A stretch of DNA of 64,000 bases from Prunus persica (taxonomy: Eukaryota; Streptophyta; Magnoliopsida; Rosales; Rosaceae): the NCBI RefSeq assembly GCF_000346465.2, contig NC_034013.1, forward strand, positions 11,331,373 to 11,395,372, given 5' to 3'. Under the pieces are notes generated by a model. The model made no database searches and was not told the DNA's origin. It worked only from the letters and a program-made list of their open reading frames with translations. Of this stretch, positions 59,640 through 64,000 are shown piece after piece (the stretch's first letter is position 1; every line of letters starts with the position of its first letter). Made by a program: the position numbers and the translations under genes.

Positions 59640-60300
59640 CTAATCCCTTATCCGGTGGTACCGTACATCAATATGCTTAGACCTTCCGTGAAACCCTTGA
59701 TTCTTGACTAAGCATATAGCAGTTTGACTGTTACTTTGTATCACCACTAAGTCTTGGGCTATCCCGAACTCTTTAGCCAATCTTGTTAGCCATAATGCTT
59801 CCTTAGAAGCCTCTGTTAGCCCCATATACTTAGCTTCGATAATAGACAAAGCAGTAACTGATTGTAGCACCACTCTCCAACTAATCAGTCCTTCACTACA
59901 AGTGAAAACATACCTCGCTGTGGATCTCCTCTTCTCTATGTCTCCCGCATAATCTGAATCCACATAACCCGACACACATGTCTTTCTTTGTTGTCTTTCA
60001 AGCAGAATCCCAAGCTTTTTGGTGCCCTTCAAATATCGAAAAATCCACTTCACCGCATTCCAATGTTGTTTGGTCGGATTTGCCATGTATCTTGAAATTA
60101 CACTCACAGCTTGTGCTAAGTCAAGGCATGTCAAACCATTGCGTATATGAGAAACCCTACCGCGCTTGCATACTAAACCTTACTAAGGACTTTCTTAGGC
60201 ACTTAGTCTAAAGTGCTCTGCCAAAGGAGTAAACATGGGCTTTCAATCCAACATGTTGAATCTTTCAAGTACCTTATAAATCCTATGACAGAAATCCTTA
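59640..60300 (-). pseudogene. Copia RNase H fragment (unit 3)
   Basis: The longest clean RNase H frame of the three (59640-60134): AQAVSVISRYMANPTKQHWN, FRYLKGTKKLGILLER, SGYVDSDYAGDIEKRRSTA and VKNQGFHGRSKHIDVRYH. A deletion near 60184 removes about 20 bp found in the other copies. Confidence 0.88.
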
Positions 60301-60312
60301 AATCTATAATAT

Positions 60313-60644
60313 CCTCCATTTGGATGAGGAATTGAAAATTACATAGAATTCTAAAATGACAGAATTTATATTTCCATCATTTCAATTTCTGGTAATTGAA
60401 GATTTCAATGTTTGGATTTATGTATGTCAAATTTTGTAAATGGCATTATGAAAATTGTGAAATGACACCTATCTTGGTGGAAATTAAAATTAGGAATTTG
60501 ATGCCCTAATTTTCACTATTTTTTCCGAGGGTCATTTAATAAATTCCGTGCTTAAGTTGCCAAACAAGGGAATTGTCAATTTCTCCTCTTAAATTCCCAA
60601 TTTTTAGTAAAATTCTGAGTTATTTTCCCTTATCCAAAAGGAGG
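60313..60644. mobile_element. MITE with CCTCCRTTTGGAT ends (unit 3)
   Basis: Full-length like the unit 1 copy, with the right end altered to TATCCAAAAGGAGG. Confidence 0.6.
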
Positions 60645-60914
60645 GTAAGTAAAAAGATCTTAATTATAGAAATCCATTAAAAAAAAATCCTACAAGTCAT
60701 TGTATTTTGCTTAAATACGGAAGACTTTTTTATATCCTTAAATAGTCTTTTAAAATCTCAATTGAATACACTCTCTCAATTTTGTTTCGACTGCGAGCCC
60801 TTCTTCCTTTTGGGTCCAATCATCACCATAAAGTGTGACTGCCACATAATTTTCCTTTTGTGGGCCTAAAGGGAAAAAAAATCCATATATAAGTTATGCT
60901 TCTCGCTACATTCA

Positions 60915-62177
60915 GGGCTCGTTTGGTACACTGTATTAGACTTTGGATAAGAGTAAATAGTCTATGTCAGGTTTTTGGTGTCAACTTGTATTATTTAATT
61001 ATCCGACTATCTTATACGGGTTGGGCTTTTAATACTCTCCTTACTTGACTAACTAATACAACCCACACACCCCGGTTTAGATAATGCACACTTAATTATA
61101 CGGCTAGGAAAAAAGAACATGTGTTCTACGAAAAAAAAAATCAGACGCTCTTGTCATCTTCTTCTCCCTAGGGTTCTTCTCTGCTATCTTCTCCACATGT
61201 TATTTTCTTCACTCTTCTCAAGGTATCCATCTCTCACTCTCTCTCTTTTTCATACTCTCTCCAATATGCTTCTTCTTGCTTCTTCTCTATTCTTTATATA
61301 TTTAAATTTTTTATTAAATTTTTGTGGAAATTAGGTTATGAATTTTTCTTTTTTCACATTTTTTTTAATCGAATGTTTTCTTTCTATGTGATATAGTGAT
61401 TCGACGTTGTGGGAATATTTAGATTGTTGGTATTAAACAGAGTAGTGCAAGTTTTCATCCAAAAACAAACAACTGTGCTAGTGTTGGTAGTTTAGTTGAT
61501 TACATACATCCCACATTCAGGTTCGTACAAATCCACTTCAATAAAACTTCGGATTAAATTGTTGCCAGGCTTTTGTATACGTTTCATCTCAAAAAAAGAA
61601 AAAGATTTTTCTGAAGTTAATTCTAACATCAATTTTGACAGAGTCTTACCCATATTTGACGAAATGCATTTGAACCATCAAGTAATAACTAAGATTGTGA
61701 ATTTTAAAAAGAAAAGGAAAAGAGAAAATTTATCAATCATGAAAATGGTTCAAGAGGTATCGAGTTTGTGGCCTCGGCTCTTTTGATTGCAATGCTTTTG
61801 TTCTGCTGCTACTTTCTCCTTCTTCTTGTTGTACATGGAAACTTTGATGTCTAGTACAGACATATGCAGATCAATATTCATAATACAATTATAATAGTTA
61901 AACCACATATATTTCTATATATGCAAGCATGATGGTATTTTGTAGTCATCCGTCATGTGTAGAATTCTACTTATTGTTGTATTATTCTAATTTTACATGT
62001 AGTCTTGTGTAATGCATGATTATTTATATTTCTAAATAGTCTGCTATGATGTTATCCGGAACATCACTAAACACAGTATAACTTAGTCAAACTATTTATT
62101 CGGAACAACACCAAACACCATATAAGATTATGGATAAATAGTCAGTATTCTCCGGAACAAATTAATACTATCCGACA
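60915..62177 (+). mobile_element. DNA-transposon-like block (unit 3), shortened
   Basis: Starts GGGCTCGTTTGGTACAC. Lacks about 220 bp near 62036 compared with units 1 and 2. Ends at the same junction. Confidence 0.5.
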
Positions 62178-62573
62178 GGCATTTAAGTTTAGTTTTTTTT
62201 TTCCTGGAAATGCCAAAATATAACCAGACGCGCATGGTTAGAGGTTTCGATTTCTAGTCTTCTAGGAAGGGTCAATAACTTTGAGGAACTTGGACTTTGT
62301 AATGAGACACATACAGATCTTTGTTTGTGTGGAAGGTAAAGTCTTTAAAGCCCTCGGAGCTTTCTTTTATTCTATACTTTGATTATCTTCGAAGGGTCAA
62401 TACGCGCAGCAGATTATATACTAGTATAATAGGGTTTCAAGTCACGTTCTCAAACATCTAGAAGAAGGGCTCTAGAAGTCAATAAACTACAACCCAGTTA
62501 TTCGCGCGTTTTGATTCCAATTTCCAGCAAGTTTATACTCTCGATATTATTCCTCCTCATTAACCAAGTTGTC

Positions 62574-62581
62574 TATATATA
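62574..62581 (+). promoter_or_regulatory. TATA box of A5
   Basis: TATATATA, same context as A3/A4. Confidence 0.75.
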
Positions 62582-62691
62582 CAACACAGCACCCACCCAC
62601 ATTCTCACAATCAAAACACTTCCTCATCACTTCATATTTTACAAAGCATTTTCTTTTGAAGCTTTCCTTCCTTCCACTAAAAGAAATCAAC

Positions 62692-63273
62692 ATGGGTGAT
62701 GCAGAATCTTTGCATTCCGCTGATGAGCTGAAACGCCAGAAGAAAATCAAATTGGCCATCTATATTACTATTTTCGTTGTGTTTCAGATCATAGTTATCA
62801 CCACAATGAGTCTCACTGTCATGAAAGTGAAAACCCCCAGGTTCAGGCTAGGCAACATCAATGTCGAAAGCTTCGTATCTGACTCGGCAGCGCCGTCATT
62901 CGACACGAAATTCACAACCCAAATCAAGATCAAGAACTCAGCCAACTGGGGTTCCTACAAGTTCAATGCTGCCAATATCACGTTTCTACACCAAGGCGCG
63001 ACTCTGGCAGTAATTGATATCGCAAAGGGCAAGGCTGGATGGCTTTCGACCATAAAAAGAAATGCGGAGGTGAGTTTGAATTCAAGTGGAATAACTGGTT
63101 CAAACTTTGGAACTGAATTGAGCAGCGGGGTGTTGACGCTCAACAGCGTAGGAAGATTGAACGGAAAGGTTGCAATTATGTTCATCATGAAGAAGAAGAA
63201 GGCCGCCAACATGAACTGCACCATAGCTTTTGATGTGGCAGCCAAGACCCTCAAATCTTTAGAATGCAAATGA
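62692..63273 (+). CDS. LEA_2 family membrane protein A5
   Basis: 193 residues, identical in protein to A2-A4, and in coding DNA to A2 and A3 by eye. Short leader form. Its 3' flank (CCACTCCCCTGTAG) matches A2 rather than A3/A4 (CCACTTCCCTGTAG). Confidence 0.9.
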   Translation: MGDAESLHSADELKRQKKIKLAIYITIFVVFQIIVITTMSLTVMKVKTPRFRLGNINVESFVSDSAAPSFDTKFTTQIKIKNSANWGSYKFNAANITFLHQGATLAVIDIAKGKAGWLSTIKRNAEVSLNSSGITGSNFGTELSSGVLTLNSVGRLNGKVAIMFIMKKKKAANMNCTIAFDVAAKTLKSLECK

Positions 63274-63688
63274 GCGGAGTAGCTAAGCATCCAGGCGTCA
63301 TCTTCAGCATATGGATTGCGACTAGCTAGTTCTTGATTTGTGACTTTTCTTATTCTTTTATTCTTTGTATCTGTGTGGCGATTGGAATTGTTATAGAGTT
63401 ATAATGATGTATTTGTTTTCGTTACCACTCCCCTGTAGTTATTTATTTCATGATGATCTATTCCTTGATATTTACTTATTTATAGTCTGCTTCTTCGAAG
63501 TGCCCGAATTCTCTAATGGTGGGTGCAAGTAAATCCTCAAGTTATACGTATTTGTAAATGATGACAGTTGCCCAAATGCTGCAGCTACACTACCATGCAA
63601 AACAAATAAATGCTCCAGGGGGCCTCACTACTTGACTCTATATGTTGCAAAGAAATCTCCAGTTTTGATACCCAATTGATCATCAGCC

Positions 63689-64000
63689 ATGATGGAGCCT
63701 GACAAGTTCCCCATATTAGTACCTACATGAAATGTTATGCATACATTGCTGCGTTTGCTGTGTTCCATACCTTAATCATACTGGCTTTTGGATTATTCGC
63801 GATGCCAACTGAAACTCCTACGGTCAGGGTGAGATCTGTGGCAATCCGAAGCCTAGACTACTGTGGTTCAGATGAACCCTTCTTCAACATTACCCTGGTT
63901 GTTGAAGTTGCAATGAGGAACAAGAATTTTGGGCATTTTTGGTTTGATCCCAGCACAGCTAATGTCACATATGGGGGGTGTCATAGTGGGCAATGGAGAC
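63689..64000 (+). pseudogene. LEA_2 pseudogene C4, cut by the window end
   Basis: Has the 13-bp deletion of C1 and C3, the membrane-helix part MKCYAYIAAFAVFHTLIILA and the domain to the G-run frameshift, then leaves the window. Confidence 0.83.

Larger units (their letters stand above)
53165..62177 (+). repeat. Tandem array unit 3 (9.0 kb)
   Basis: The only complete unit without a large insertion. It holds A4, C3, D3, B3, retroposed element, copia fragment, MITE and a DNA-element block shortened by about 220 bp near 62036. Confidence 0.92.
62178..64000 (+). repeat. Tandem array unit 4, cut by the window end
   Basis: Begins at the same GGCATTTAAG junction. A5 and the start of C4 are seen, so the array continues beyond the window. 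Confidence 0.92.

Overview
This is nuclear DNA of a flowering plant, most likely a eudicot (a rosid is plausible; the species cannot be told). The signs are split genes with GT-AG introns, a plant respiratory burst oxidase, plant-type LTR retrotransposons and MITEs, plastid DNA inserted in the nucleus, and TATA-box genes of the LEA_2 family. The window has few genes and many transposons.

Region by region. (1) 1-7434: all but the first N-terminal residues of an intact NADPH oxidase gene (RBOH, E-type) in 14 exons on the + strand. (2) 9320-13275: a Ty1/copia element with a 5-bp target duplication (ATAAG). It has lost gag, protease and integrase and has a degenerate RT-RNase H. Its 3' LTR carries a MITE fragment. 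(3) 13276-18029: an LTR-like remnant, a Tourist/Harbinger-like non-autonomous element (15810-16984) and plain AT-rich DNA. (4) 18030-24340: two copies (A1, A2) of a small single-pass membrane LEA_2 gene. They are separated by a minisatellite, a 185-bp MITE and a mosaic plastid insertion (trnD, 23S rRNA, ycf15 and ycf2 pieces). (5) 23112-64000: a head-to-tail array of about 3.2 copies of a unit of about 9.2 kb.

Each unit contains, in order: an A-type LEA_2 gene; a broken LEA_2 copy on the + strand (C); a broken LEA_2 copy on the - strand (D); a B-type LEA_2 gene; a retroposed element with 13-15 bp target duplications; a 3' fragment of a copia element (LTR plus RNase H, - strand); a small MITE; and a DNA-transposon-like block that ends at the junction with the next unit. 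Unit 1 has gained a 2.56-kb solo LTR. Unit 2 has gained a 9.05-kb Ty3/gypsy element 125 bp upstream of the B2 TATA box. Subtracting these insertions brings the units to nearly equal length.

The array encodes seven full-length LEA_2 proteins: A2-A5, which are identical to one another, and B1-B3, of which B1 and B2 are identical. A1 stands outside the array. The promoters share TATA boxes, CGCG boxes and W-box cores. This suggests, but does not prove, stress- or calcium-responsive expression. The gypsy element has a collapsed gag-pol on the - strand and a long, spliced, antisense accessory gene on the + strand. This is the most unusual coding content here. I saw no CRISPR array or bacterial-type system.
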